Part shown: positions 6,851-13,794 of the stretch, in pieces | Layout of the letters: every line of letters starts with the position of its first letter | Position numbering within the stretch: the stretch's first letter is position 1 | Origin: an uncultured Clostridia bacterium | Lineage (GTDB): Bacteria; Bacillota; Clostridia; Lachnospirales; Lachnospiraceae | Assembly: GCA_947304065.1 (NCBI GenBank) | Contig: CAMZAI010000019.1 | Coordinates: 1 to 21,044 of the forward strand | Reading direction: 5' to 3' | Length of the DNA: 21,044 nt | Position numbers and translations under genes: made by a program | The notes under the pieces: model-generated | What the model saw: only the letters and a program-made list of their open reading frames with translations | The model's database searches: none | What the model was told of the DNA's origin: nothing

Positions 6851-7591
6851 ATGAGCAGAACATGTACTAACTGCGGTGCAGACATACCGGATGGAAACTT
6901 ATTCTGCACCAATTGCGGAACAAAAGTAGAAGCTATACCCGCAGCACCTGTATTTACCGAACCCGAGCAGCCTTCGGCTCCCGTTAATGTCGAGCCCGAA
7001 CAGCCCGCTCCCGCTCCCGTTTACAGCGAGCCTGCACCTGAATTTCGTCCTGAGCCCAAGCCTGCTCCGGTCTACACAGAACCTCAGCCGGCCCCTGTTT
7101 ATTCTGAGCCTAAGCCCGCACCTGCTTACTCCGAGCCTAAGCCCGCTCCCGCATATCGTCCCGAGCCTGCTCCCGCTCCGAGAACAAATACCGAGGCAGC
7201 TTTCGGCGTAGCTCCCGCAGCTCCCGGCGCGACCTATTCGCAGCCCGCTCCCGAGCCTTATCCGCAGAATCCGCCTTATCAGCCCGTACCTGTTCAGTAT
7301 GAAGAGGATCCCGCTGAATCAAAGGTTGTTTCGACCGCAGGTTTCTTCTGGCTTACATTCTTATACTGCATTCCTGTTATCGGTTTCATCGCGGCTATCA
7401 TCATCGCATGTGCTGCCAAGAATCTTAATATAAAGCATCATGCATGTGCATTCCTTGTCGGGATCCTTGTGGCATTCGTGATCGCGATCATCCTCTGCAT
7501 CCTTATAGTTATCGCTGTAACGCAGCTCGGAATCGACTTCGCCGATTACCTGCACAGACTTGAGGAAGCACTTCCTTATATCAACTATTGA
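6851..7591 (+). CDS. Zinc-ribbon protein with Pro-rich repeats and two membrane helices
   Basis: I place the start at ATG 6851, which has AGGAGG five bases upstream. The frame is open further upstream to 6710 but that part holds the promoter. The 246-residue product has an N-terminal zinc ribbon with Cys5, Cys8, Cys19 and Cys22 (CTNCGADIPDG, FCTNCGTK). Residues about 28-155 are a Pro/Ala/Glu-rich linker with tandem PAPVYSEP-like units. Two hydrophobic helices lie near 164-187 and 198-224, followed by a short amphipathic tail. This architecture is common in Firmicutes membrane proteins of unknown function, and the ribbon most likely faces the cytoplasm. It is the only gene left of the origin transcribed against the leftward fork. 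It diverges from mntP and converges on the DUF3881 gene. The function is unknown. Confidence 0.9.
   Translation: MSRTCTNCGADIPDGNLFCTNCGTKVEAIPAAPVFTEPEQPSAPVNVEPEQPAPAPVYSEPAPEFRPEPKPAPVYTEPQPAPVYSEPKPAPAYSEPKPAPAYRPEPAPAPRTNTEAAFGVAPAAPGATYSQPAPEPYPQNPPYQPVPVQYEEDPAESKVVSTAGFFWLTFLYCIPVIGFIAAIIIACAAKNLNIKHHACAFLVGILVAFVIAIILCILIVIAVTQLGIDFADYLHRLEEALPYINY
7004..7180 (+). repeat. Tandem Pro-rich coding repeat
   Basis: Residues 52-110 of the zinc-ribbon protein consist of degenerate eight- to ten-residue units: PAPVYSEP, PAPVYTEP, PAPVYSEP, PAPAYSEP, PAPAYRPEP. The DNA units use related CCC/CCT, GCT/GCA and GAG codons. This suggests expansion by slippage or recombination. Confidence 0.75.
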
Positions 7592-7604
7592 TCTTATAAA
7601 ATAT

Positions 7605-7632
7605 AATCGAGTAGGCTGACTCCTACTCGATT
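7605..7632. terminator. Perfect 11-base-pair hairpin, possible terminator of the minus-strand gene run
   Basis: AATCGAGTAGG (7605-7615) pairs perfectly with CCTACTCGATT (7622-7632) around a six-base loop. Read on the minus strand it is followed by ATATTTTATAA, so it could terminate the transcript arriving from parB-DUF4446-DUF3881. On the plus strand no T-run follows. Confidence 0.55.
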
Positions 7633-7637
7633 CGACG

Positions 7638-7714
7638 GGTCATCTCGCGTACGAAGTCCGCTCAATGACCGTTCACTCAGCCCTCGTCAAGCAAGCGAGC
7701 TTGCTGCCGAGGGC
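7638..7714. other. Two further stem-loops in the convergent spacer
   Basis: GGTCAT (7638-7643) pairs with ATGACC (7665-7670). GCCCTCG (7680-7686) pairs with CGAGGGC (7708-7714), enclosing AGCAAG/CTTGCT (7690-7695 with 7700-7705) around a four-base CGAG loop. No open frame or promoter is convincing here. Either both are part of overlapping 3' untranslated regions or this is a small RNA. Confidence 0.5.
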
Positions 7715-7737
7715 ATTCGCTTATCGCACAAACAATG

Positions 7738-7781
7738 ACCGGGGGGACACATCGTTATGTCCTCCCGGTTTTATTTTATTC
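7738..7781 (+). terminator. Strong intrinsic terminator of the zinc-ribbon gene
   Basis: A 12-base-pair stem with one G-T pair (ACCGGGGGGACA at 7738-7749 with TGTCCTCCCGGT at 7758-7769) and an eight-base loop is followed by TTTATTTTATT. The T-run overlaps the stop codon of the convergent DUF3881 gene (7776-7778). Confidence 0.9.
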
Positions 7782-8678
7782 TTTCGGTATTCCTTTTTCC
7801 TTCATATCCAGCAACTCTGCCTGCAGCCAGACATTGCCCCTGAAACGTCTTCCGGGTGTAGGCTCGCCCATCAGATCCTTCGCGTTGATATAAACATCCA
7901 TCGGGATCTCGTCAACGTTGATCGTGAGATGCCAGACTTCTTCACCTGTCTCTGAATTCTCGAGCTTTCTTACATCCTCGATATTGCCCGTGATCTTGTA
8001 CATGTCAGACTCGGAGCCGTAAGGCACGATACTTGTCTCAACGATCGAAAGGATGTCCTCCTTCTGGATACGCTGTGAAATGATCGCGTATCTCGTGATG
8101 TCGTCAAGAGTCAGGTTCTCGATCGCTTCCTGATTACCCTTCTTTGCTTCGGCTACGAGCTTGTTCTTTTTGTTATTTTCCTTCTTCTGCTTTTCCCTGT
8201 TCTCGACATGGACCAGAGTCGGAAGTATGATCTTGCCGGAATCCGCAAGTCCCACAAACTGCGCAGCCTTATTCTCCAGGCGCTTTTCGCCCTTGTAGAA
8301 TTTCAGGAAATCCACGACATTTACCACATAGAATATCAGCGACATTCCTACTCTCGGATCATCGCACATCGCAGTGTATGCGTCGGAATCAACTTTTTTA
8401 TTGATATAGAACTCATCCTCCGGATTAATGCTGCCCGCACTGACTCCGAAAGGAAAATAGTATTTGTAATGGAATTTCTTCTCTTCGTCCTCTTCGCCTA
8501 CAACGATTATGCCCGAATCATCGGTAGTGAACCTGATGTATTCGATCAGCTTGCCGCCGCGCTTCAGCTTCACTTCTTTTCTGTATTCGGCCTTGAGGAT
8601 CGTAGTGCGAATGATCTCTTCGATCTCTCCGGGATTACCCTCAACGGTGTAGCCCACGGATTTTAAAAAACTATGCAT
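7776..8678 (-). CDS. DUF3881 family protein
   Basis: This 300-residue soluble protein of unknown function starts MHSFLKSVGYTVEG, the characteristic opening of the DUF3881 family as I recall it from Lachnospiraceae. No signal peptide or membrane helix is visible. Residues about 157-185 are a highly charged Lys/Glu/Asn-rich stretch (REKQKKENNKKNK) likely to be helical or disordered. It is followed by a C-terminal region with several predicted beta strands (EVWHLTINVDEIPMDVYIN). No catalytic motif is evident. The start at ATG 8678 has TTGGAGC upstream, 13 bases after the DUF4446 stop, so it is probably co-transcribed with parA-parB-DUF4446. Family assignment is from memory of the sequence pattern and should be confirmed with a profile search. 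Confidence 0.8.
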   Translation of the reverse strand: MHSFLKSVGYTVEGNPGEIEEIIRTTILKAEYRKEVKLKRGGKLIEYIRFTTDDSGIIVVGEEDEEKKFHYKYYFPFGVSAGSINPEDEFYINKKVDSDAYTAMCDDPRVGMSLIFYVVNVVDFLKFYKGEKRLENKAAQFVGLADSGKIILPTLVHVENREKQKKENNKKNKLVAEAKKGNQEAIENLTLDDITRYAIISQRIQKEDILSIVETSIVPYGSESDMYKITGNIEDVRKLENSETGEEVWHLTINVDEIPMDVYINAKDLMGEPTPGRRFRGNVWLQAELLDMKEKGIPKE

Positions 8679-8691
8679 CTGTTTGCTCCAA

Positions 8692-9210
8692 TTATTTATC
8701 GTCGAGGCAGCTTCTGCGTGTCTTTGCTTCGGTGAGAACCTTCTTCTCCTCCTCGCTTAAGAGCACGTAAGACTCGCCCTTGATGATCTCTTTGATGTAA
8801 ATGTAGCATCCTTCGTTGCTGCTGTGTACCGATGTAAGAACGAAACCGTCGTTATTGTCGGTCAGCATGCAGAGTGAAAAGCTGAGCTTGCCGCCCATCT
8901 CCTTGAATGCGTCATACTTAACAATGCTGAACTTCTGATAGGTAAATTTAAGCTTCTCAAATATCGTAAGGATCTCTGAAGCGTTAATGTCCACCTGGTC
9001 GCTGATCTTGTCAATCTGCTTGAACTTGTCGAGGATCGCAGTCTCCAGATTCTTGCCGTCCTTGCCCTGCATAAAGGTCTCATACTTGCTGCGGAACTCG
9101 CTGAACTTATTCCAAAGAACGATATATAGTATAATAAGAATTATCAAAACACAACATATGCCGATAATAACATATCCTGCATCGATTCCAAGACTGTTTA
9201 ACAACTGCAT
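8692..9210 (-). CDS. DUF4446 family membrane-anchored protein
   Basis: This 172-residue protein has one hydrophobic helix at about residues 12-33 (YVIIGICCVLIILIILYIVL). A helical, probably coiled-coil region follows (35-85), then the DUF4446 core: GGKLSFSLCMLTDNNDGFVL and YIYIKEIIKGES...LSEEEKKVL. The function is unknown. Its ATG at 9210 overlaps the parB stop (TAATG), so the two are translationally coupled. The gene is repeatedly found behind parB in clostridial genomes, which suggests but does not prove a link to chromosome segregation or the membrane near the origin. Confidence 0.88.
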   Translation of the reverse strand: MQLLNSLGIDAGYVIIGICCVLIILIILYIVLWNKFSEFRSKYETFMQGKDGKNLETAILDKFKQIDKISDQVDINASEILTIFEKLKFTYQKFSIVKYDAFKEMGGKLSFSLCMLTDNNDGFVLTSVHSSNEGCYIYIKEIIKGESYVLLSEEEKKVLTEAKTRRSCLDDK

Positions 9211-10106
9211 TACTGCTTACCGCCTTTCAAAATAATATCGTAAATCCTTTCAAATTCCTCCAGCGAACTGTAATCGATAACGATCTTTCCTTTGTTATTG
9301 TCCTTGCGCTGGATCTCAACCTTCGTGCCGGTAAGAGTGATCAGATTCTTCTCATAGCTCTTGTATGTCGCTTCATCCTCGAGCGTCTTCTTCTGCTTCG
9401 AATTATCAGGCTTTCCCTTGGTGATCGTTCTGACTAATTTCTCGGTCTCGCGTACGCTGAGCTTTTCCTCGAATACTTTGCCTGCCAGTTCATACTGGAG
9501 ATTCGGATCTTCGATGGCAAGAAGAGCTCTGGCGTGGCCGCCGCTGATCTCCTCGTCAATGACCATCTGCTGTACCCTCTCGTCAAGCTTAAGCAGACGA
9601 AGTGAATTCGTGATCGTAACTCTGCTCTTTGAAACGCGTACCGCCACTTCGTCCTGTCTGTAGCCGTACTCGTCCATAAGTCTCTGATATGCGTTTGCTT
9701 CTTCGATCGAATTCAGGTCCTCTCTCTGAATATTCTCGATCAGGGCTATCTCAACTCTTTCCTTATCTTCATAGTCACGGATAATGGCAGGGACTTCCTT
9801 GAGCTTCGCGATCTTGGCCGCTCTGAAACGTCTCTCGCCGGCTACGATCTCATATCTGTTCTTACCCTTCTTCTGAAGGATCAAAGGCTCAACTATTCCG
9901 TGCTGCTTGATGGAATCCGCAAGCTCGTTTAACTTGTCCTGATTAAAGTTCTTTCTCGGCTGTTCGGTGTTAACATCGATAAGGTTAACACTTACCATGG
10001 TCTCCCCGCCTTTAACCTCTGCTTCGCCGTCGGTCTTTACTGCCGGTGTGTTGTCGGGGATCATCGCATTAAGGCCTTTTCCGAGGCCGCCCTTTCTTGC
10101 TGCCAT
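9210..10106 (-). CDS. parB: Chromosome-partitioning protein ParB (Spo0J)
   Basis: This 298-residue CTP-dependent DNA clamp loads at parS and organises the origin together with ParA. The start is set at ATG 10106 (MAARKGGLGKGL), with GGAG eight bases upstream. The frame extends to 10139, but the N-terminal RKGGLGKGLNAM is the conserved ParA-activating beginning. The CTP-binding boxes are visible: GERRFRAAK at 90-98 and ENIQRED at 124-130. A helix-turn-helix lies near 149-170 (YRQDEVAVRVSKSRVTITNSLR). The C-terminus (240-298) is the dimerisation region. The gene follows parA by 71 bases and overlaps the DUF4446 start. Two parS sites lie upstream of parA at 11049 and 11086. Only one ParB-like gene is visible in the window. 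Confidence 0.96.
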   Translation of the reverse strand: MAARKGGLGKGLNAMIPDNTPAVKTDGEAEVKGGETMVSVNLIDVNTEQPRKNFNQDKLNELADSIKQHGIVEPLILQKKGKNRYEIVAGERRFRAAKIAKLKEVPAIIRDYEDKERVEIALIENIQREDLNSIEEANAYQRLMDEYGYRQDEVAVRVSKSRVTITNSLRLLKLDERVQQMVIDEEISGGHARALLAIEDPNLQYELAGKVFEEKLSVRETEKLVRTITKGKPDNSKQKKTLEDEATYKSYEKNLITLTGTKVEIQRKDNNKGKIVIDYSSLEEFERIYDIILKGGKQ

Positions 10107-10177
10107 AATAATTCTCCGTTCCGCGCCCAAAATCGGCACATATTGTTAGTTTTTGGTCTTCTGCCACAAGATATAGA

Positions 10178-10972
10178 TTACTGCTCTGTCTTTCTGGTTC
10201 TTTTTCTCTTTTTATCCCTTACGATTATCTCTTCCGCGAGCTTGTTATATGCTTCAGCTCCCGAAGACTTCGGATCATAGAGGCAGATCGGCATACCATA
10301 GCTCGGTGCTTCCGCGAGTCTGACATTTCTCGGGATAACCGTTCTGTAAATATGGTGCTGAAGATTCGTCTTAACATTCTCAACAACCTGGATAGACAGA
10401 TTTGTTCTTCCATCATACATTGTAAATACGATTCCGTCAATCGTAAGCTCGGGATTTAATCTCGCCTTTACCAGATCGATTGTATGGATCAGCTGGGAAA
10501 GTCCTTCAAGCGCATAGAACTCACACTGAATCGGAACCAGGACCGCGTCTGAGGCTGTCAGTGCATTTACTGTTAATATATTTAATGAAGGAGGGCAGTC
10601 GATCATGATATAATCATAATCGTTCTTAACCGCTTCCAATGTCTCTTTTAAAATGTACTCCTTTTTGTTCATTCCGATCAGTTCTATTTCCGCACCGGCC
10701 AGATTGACATTTGAAGGAATGACTTTCAGATTTTCTATCGGACTGCTATAAATACATTCCTCTATCTTGCACTCATCTATTATGAGTTCGTAGATAGAAT
10801 TCTCAACCTGTTTCTTTTCAATTCCAATACCGCTCGTGGCATTACCCTGAGGATCGCAGTCCACTACCAGAACTTTCATCCCCTTCTGTGCCAAAGCTGC
10901 CGAAAGGTTTATCGTAGAAGTTGTTTTACCTACTCCACCTTTCTGATTTGCTACTGAGATTATTTTACCCAT
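10178..10972 (-). CDS. parA: Chromosome-partitioning ATPase ParA (Soj)
   Basis: This 264-residue deviant-Walker ATPase works with ParB and, in Bacillus, also controls DnaA. The deviant Walker A KGGVGKTT is at residues 11-18, with both signature lysines. The Walker A' region DCDPQGNAT and the Walker B region DYIMIDCPPSL are intact, as is the YDGRTNLS motif. The C-terminus is strongly basic (RDKKRKRTRK), consistent with non-specific DNA binding. The start at ATG 10972 has GGAG four bases upstream, which is tight. The gene is read from a strong promoter at 11127-11155 across a leader that contains both parS sites. Confidence 0.96.
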   Translation of the reverse strand: MGKIISVANQKGGVGKTTSTINLSAALAQKGMKVLVVDCDPQGNATSGIGIEKKQVENSIYELIIDECKIEECIYSSPIENLKVIPSNVNLAGAEIELIGMNKKEYILKETLEAVKNDYDYIMIDCPPSLNILTVNALTASDAVLVPIQCEFYALEGLSQLIHTIDLVKARLNPELTIDGIVFTMYDGRTNLSIQVVENVKTNLQHHIYRTVIPRNVRLAEAPSYGMPICLYDPKSSGAEAYNKLAEEIIVRDKKRKRTRKTEQ

Positions 10973-11048
10973 AGTTCTCCGTTCCGCGACTCAGATCCCT
11001 TAATGTCGCTGTATTTATTTCTTGTTTATTATTCTCCGGTTTCAGAAA

Positions 11049-11064
11049 TGTTTCACGTGAAACT
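11049..11064. promoter_or_regulatory. parS site 1 (one mismatch)
   Basis: TGTTTCACGTGAAACT matches the ParB target TGTTNCACGTGAAACA at all but the last base. It lies 76 bases upstream of the parA start codon, inside the predicted parAB leader. Confidence 0.88.
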
Positions 11065-11085
11065 ATTTCTGTTTTGTATTAAAAA

Positions 11086-11101
11086 TGTTTCACGTGGAAC
11101 A
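11086..11101. promoter_or_regulatory. parS site 2 (perfect consensus)
   Basis: The reverse complement TGTTCCACGTGAAACA is identical to the classical Bacillus-type parS. It lies 37 bases from site 1 and about 25 bases downstream of the parA -10 element. Confidence 0.95.
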
Positions 11102-11126
11102 TATTGTGTCTTTAGACCCGTCTCAT

Positions 11127-11155
11127 ACTATAGATAGTAGTAAGTGCGTTGTCAA
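11127..11155 (-). promoter_or_regulatory. Promoter of parA-parB
   Basis: On the minus strand a perfect TTGACA (complement of 11150-11155) and TATAGT (complement of 11127-11132) are separated by 17 bases. Transcription would start near 11120, giving a leader of about 150 bases. The -35 element overlaps the end of the rsmG terminator T-run. Confidence 0.8.
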
Positions 11156-11183
11156 TAAAAATCAGGTTACAGGATTACCTGAT
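11153..11183 (-). terminator. Intrinsic terminator after rsmG
   Basis: On the minus strand ATCAGGT pairs with ACCTGAT (11177-11183 with 11161-11167) around a nine-base loop, followed by TTTTATT. The rsmG stop codon TAA (11175-11177) lies partly in the stem and partly in the loop. Confidence 0.85.
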
Positions 11184-11891
11184 AGGAGCTGACGAAGGCT
11201 TTCCTCCCGATCTGGGATACTTCTTCGGAGTGGATGATAATTTTTCAATCTTTATCAATGACCGGCTGTAGTCAGATCCAACGAGTGAAAAGTCATTTGA
11301 TACAACTTCTCCTCCTCCGAGTACTTTGATAGCCTTTGCTGCCTCGGTTAATTCTTCGGCCGCCTTCTCTCCTTTATATGAAATAAAGCATCCTCCTACA
11401 GAAGCAAAAGGCAAACAATATTCTACAAGTGTAGAAAGATTGGCAACCGCCCTTGAGACAACCACATCATATTGCTCACGATGTTCTGCTTTCGCTGCAG
11501 CCTCTTCAGCGCGCGCATGAACGGTCTCGATATCTTTTACTCCGAGTTCTTCTATTACTTCATTTAAGAATATAAGTCTTTTATTGAGCGAATCAAGAAG
11601 CGTCAGTCTGATGCCAGGATAGACGATCTTCAACGGGATTCCGGGAAAACCTGCTCCGGTACCGACGTCTATTATCTTCTGGTCCTTAAGATTCAGGACC
11701 CTGCTCAACGAAAGGCTGTCCGCAAAATGCTTTATCGCGACTTCTTCGAAATCGGTTATCGCGGTCAGATTCATGACTTTATTCTTCTCTACGAGCATTT
11801 CGTAGAACCGGATAAGCTGCATGAGCTGTTCGTCGCTGCATTCCGTACCGTTGTCAGATAAAATCTTCCGCAGTAATTCTTTCTGCTCCAT
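11175..11891 (-). CDS. rsmG: 16S rRNA (guanine-N7) methyltransferase RsmG (GidB)
   Basis: This 238-residue SAM-dependent methyltransferase makes m7G527 (E. coli numbering) in 16S rRNA. The SAM-binding loop DVGTGAGFPG is at residues 75-84. The family motifs LLDSLNKRLIFL and SRAVANLSTLVEYCLPF follow, then the Lys-containing YKGEKAAEEL. I chose ATG 11891 (MEQKELLRKI). The frame continues 13 codons upstream, but that region encodes the end of mnmG, and a GGAAGGAA box lies 11 bases before this ATG. The stop of mnmG is only four bases upstream, so translation is probably coupled. Loss of RsmG is known to give low-level streptomycin resistance. The C-terminus ends in a short basic tail typical of the family. 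Confidence 0.95.
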   Translation of the reverse strand: MEQKELLRKILSDNGTECSDEQLMQLIRFYEMLVEKNKVMNLTAITDFEEVAIKHFADSLSLSRVLNLKDQKIIDVGTGAGFPGIPLKIVYPGIRLTLLDSLNKRLIFLNEVIEELGVKDIETVHARAEEAAAKAEHREQYDVVVSRAVANLSTLVEYCLPFASVGGCFISYKGEKAAEELTEAAKAIKVLGGGEVVSNDFSLVGSDYSRSLIKIEKLSSTPKKYPRSGGKPSSAPIR

Positions 11892-11895
11892 ATCA

Positions 11896-13779
11896 TCACC
11901 GATTCCTTCCGAGATAAACCAGCAATACATTGATATCCGCGGGCGAAACTCCCGATATGCGGGACGCCTGGCCGATCGATGCGGGACGCATTTGTTTCAG
12001 CTTCTGTCTTGCTTCTATCCTGAGCGAAGGTACATCGTCATAATCGATATCCTCCGGGATCAGCTTCTTTTCGAGCTTTCTGAACTGATCGACCTGTATC
12101 CTCTGGCGTTTGATGTAGCCCTCGTACTTTATCTCAATATTGATCTGCTCCGCAACGGTATCATCGACCTCCGGCCTTTCGGGATCAATATCCGCAATTG
12201 CTTCATAACTCAGCTCCGGTCTTCTGACAAGCTCTGCAAGAGTAGCTCCGGTTGTAAGCTCGGTACTGTTGTGGGCACGCAGGAACTTCTGTATCTTCGC
12301 AGTGGTTCCGACAGTCGAAGCTTCAAGTCTTTCGATCTCGGCTTCTATCAGTTCTTTTTTACGTACAGTGCGCTCATAGCTCTCGTCGCTCAGCAATCCG
12401 ACTCTGTGTCCGTATTCGTAAAGACGCAGATCGGCATTGTCCTGACGAAGGAGCAGTCTGTACTCCGCGCGGGAAGTCATCATCCTGTAGGGCTCTGCGG
12501 TCTCCTTTGTTACCAGATCGTCTATCAGGACTCCGATATATGCGTCGGATCTGTCGAGGACCAGCGGCTCTTTTCCGAGAAGCTTCATCGCAGCATTGAT
12601 ACCGGCAATGATACCCTGTGCCGCAGCCTCTTCATAGCCTGAGCTTCCGTTAGCCTGACCTGCGCTGAAGAGTCCGTCGATCGTCTTGAATTCCAGACTT
12701 GCCTTGAGCTGTGTCGCATTGATGCAGTCATATTCGATCGCATACGCATTGCGGACGATCACTGCATTTTCCAGCCCCGGAACAGATCTGTACATCGCGT
12801 ACTGAACATCCTCGGGAAGACTGCTCGACATGCCCGAAATGTACATTTCGTTGGTATAGAGGCCTTCGGGCTCGATAAATACCTGATGGCGCTCCTTGTC
12901 CGCAAACCTCATGACCTTGTCCTCGATCGAAGGACAGTATCTGGGGCCGACGCCTTCGATCATCCCCGAGAAAAGCGGGGAACGGTCGATATTGTCGCGG
13001 ATTATCTTATGTGTTTCTTCGTTGGTATATGTAAGCCAGCAGCTGACCTGGTCTCTGGCAATATCTTCGCTTTTGTTCGAGAACGAAAAAGGTACGATCT
13101 TCTCGTCGCCCTTCTGCTCTTCCATCTTGGAAAAGTCGATCGTGCGACGGTCTATTCTCGCGGGAGTTCCGGTCTTAAAGCGTCTGACTTCTATGCCGAG
13201 CTTTATCAGCGATTCTGTCAGATGATCCGCCGAAGGAAGTCCGTTCGGTCCGGTGTAATGACTGACCTCGCCTGTGATGCAGCGGGCCTTCAGATATACT
13301 CCGGTACAAAGGATAGCACACTTACAGGGATATATATTACCCGCAAAGGATTTCACGCCTGTAATTTTTTTCACGGGAGCTTCCGGATCTTCGACGAGTA
13401 TCTCGATGATCTCGTCCTGCCTGATCGTAAGGTTCTCCGTATTCTCCATGATCCTGCGCATCTCGCGCGAGTAATCCTTTTTATCGGCCTGGGCACGAAG
13501 CGAATGTACCGCAGGTCCCTTTGATGTATTGAGCATCTTTGACTGGATAAAAGTCCGGTCTATATTCTTTCCCATCTCTCCGCCGAGAGCGTCGACTTCC
13601 CTTACGAGATGACCCTTCGATGTTCCTCCGATATTCGGATTGCAGGGCATCATCGCAATGCTGTCGACACTGACCGTGAAAACAACGGTCTTTAGCCCCA
13701 GCCTTGCGGAGGCAAGAGCAGCCTCACAGCCGGCGTGACCGGCACCGATGACCGCAACATCATAATCGGGATAGATCAT
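11896..13779 (-). CDS. mnmG: tRNA wobble-uridine modification FAD enzyme MnmG (GidA)
   Basis: This 627-residue enzyme is the usual length for MnmG, which with MnmE adds the aminomethyl-type group at C5 of wobble U34 in certain tRNAs. The N-terminal FAD-binding motif GAGHAGCEAA is at residues 12-21. The GidA signatures are intact: NPNIGGTSKGHLVREVDALGG, GTPARIDRRTIDFSKME, and RYCPSIEDKVMRF with the catalytic-region cysteine. The C-terminal helical MnmE/tRNA-binding domain ends ISGVSPADINVLLVYL. The start at ATG 13779 has AAGGAG eight bases upstream. It lies 15 bases after mnmE and four before rsmG, so the three form one transcription unit. Confidence 0.97.
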   Translation of the reverse strand: MIYPDYDVAVIGAGHAGCEAALASARLGLKTVVFTVSVDSIAMMPCNPNIGGTSKGHLVREVDALGGEMGKNIDRTFIQSKMLNTSKGPAVHSLRAQADKKDYSREMRRIMENTENLTIRQDEIIEILVEDPEAPVKKITGVKSFAGNIYPCKCAILCTGVYLKARCITGEVSHYTGPNGLPSADHLTESLIKLGIEVRRFKTGTPARIDRRTIDFSKMEEQKGDEKIVPFSFSNKSEDIARDQVSCWLTYTNEETHKIIRDNIDRSPLFSGMIEGVGPRYCPSIEDKVMRFADKERHQVFIEPEGLYTNEMYISGMSSSLPEDVQYAMYRSVPGLENAVIVRNAYAIEYDCINATQLKASLEFKTIDGLFSAGQANGSSGYEEAAAQGIIAGINAAMKLLGKEPLVLDRSDAYIGVLIDDLVTKETAEPYRMMTSRAEYRLLLRQDNADLRLYEYGHRVGLLSDESYERTVRKKELIEAEIERLEASTVGTTAKIQKFLRAHNSTELTTGATLAELVRRPELSYEAIADIDPERPEVDDTVAEQINIEIKYEGYIKRQRIQVDQFRKLEKKLIPEDIDYDDVPSLRIEARQKLKQMRPASIGQASRISGVSPADINVLLVYLGRNR

Positions 13780-13794
13780 TTCTTTGTGCTCCTT

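Noticed and set aside
7665..7955. Plus-strand 96-codon frame across the convergent spacer
   Set aside because: It starts within a hairpin, passes through the strong terminator at 7738-7781 and then runs antisense to the DUF3881 gene.
10106..10139. Upstream in-frame ATG for parB
   Set aside because: It has no good ribosome binding site, and the conserved ParB N-terminus begins at 10106.
11891..11930. Longer rsmG start
   Set aside because: The extra 13 codons lie on the end of mnmG and resemble nothing in the RsmG family.
12886..13524. 212-codon plus-strand frame opposite mnmG
   Set aside because: The minus strand encodes full-length MnmG with all family motifs, so the plus frame is a codon-bias shadow.
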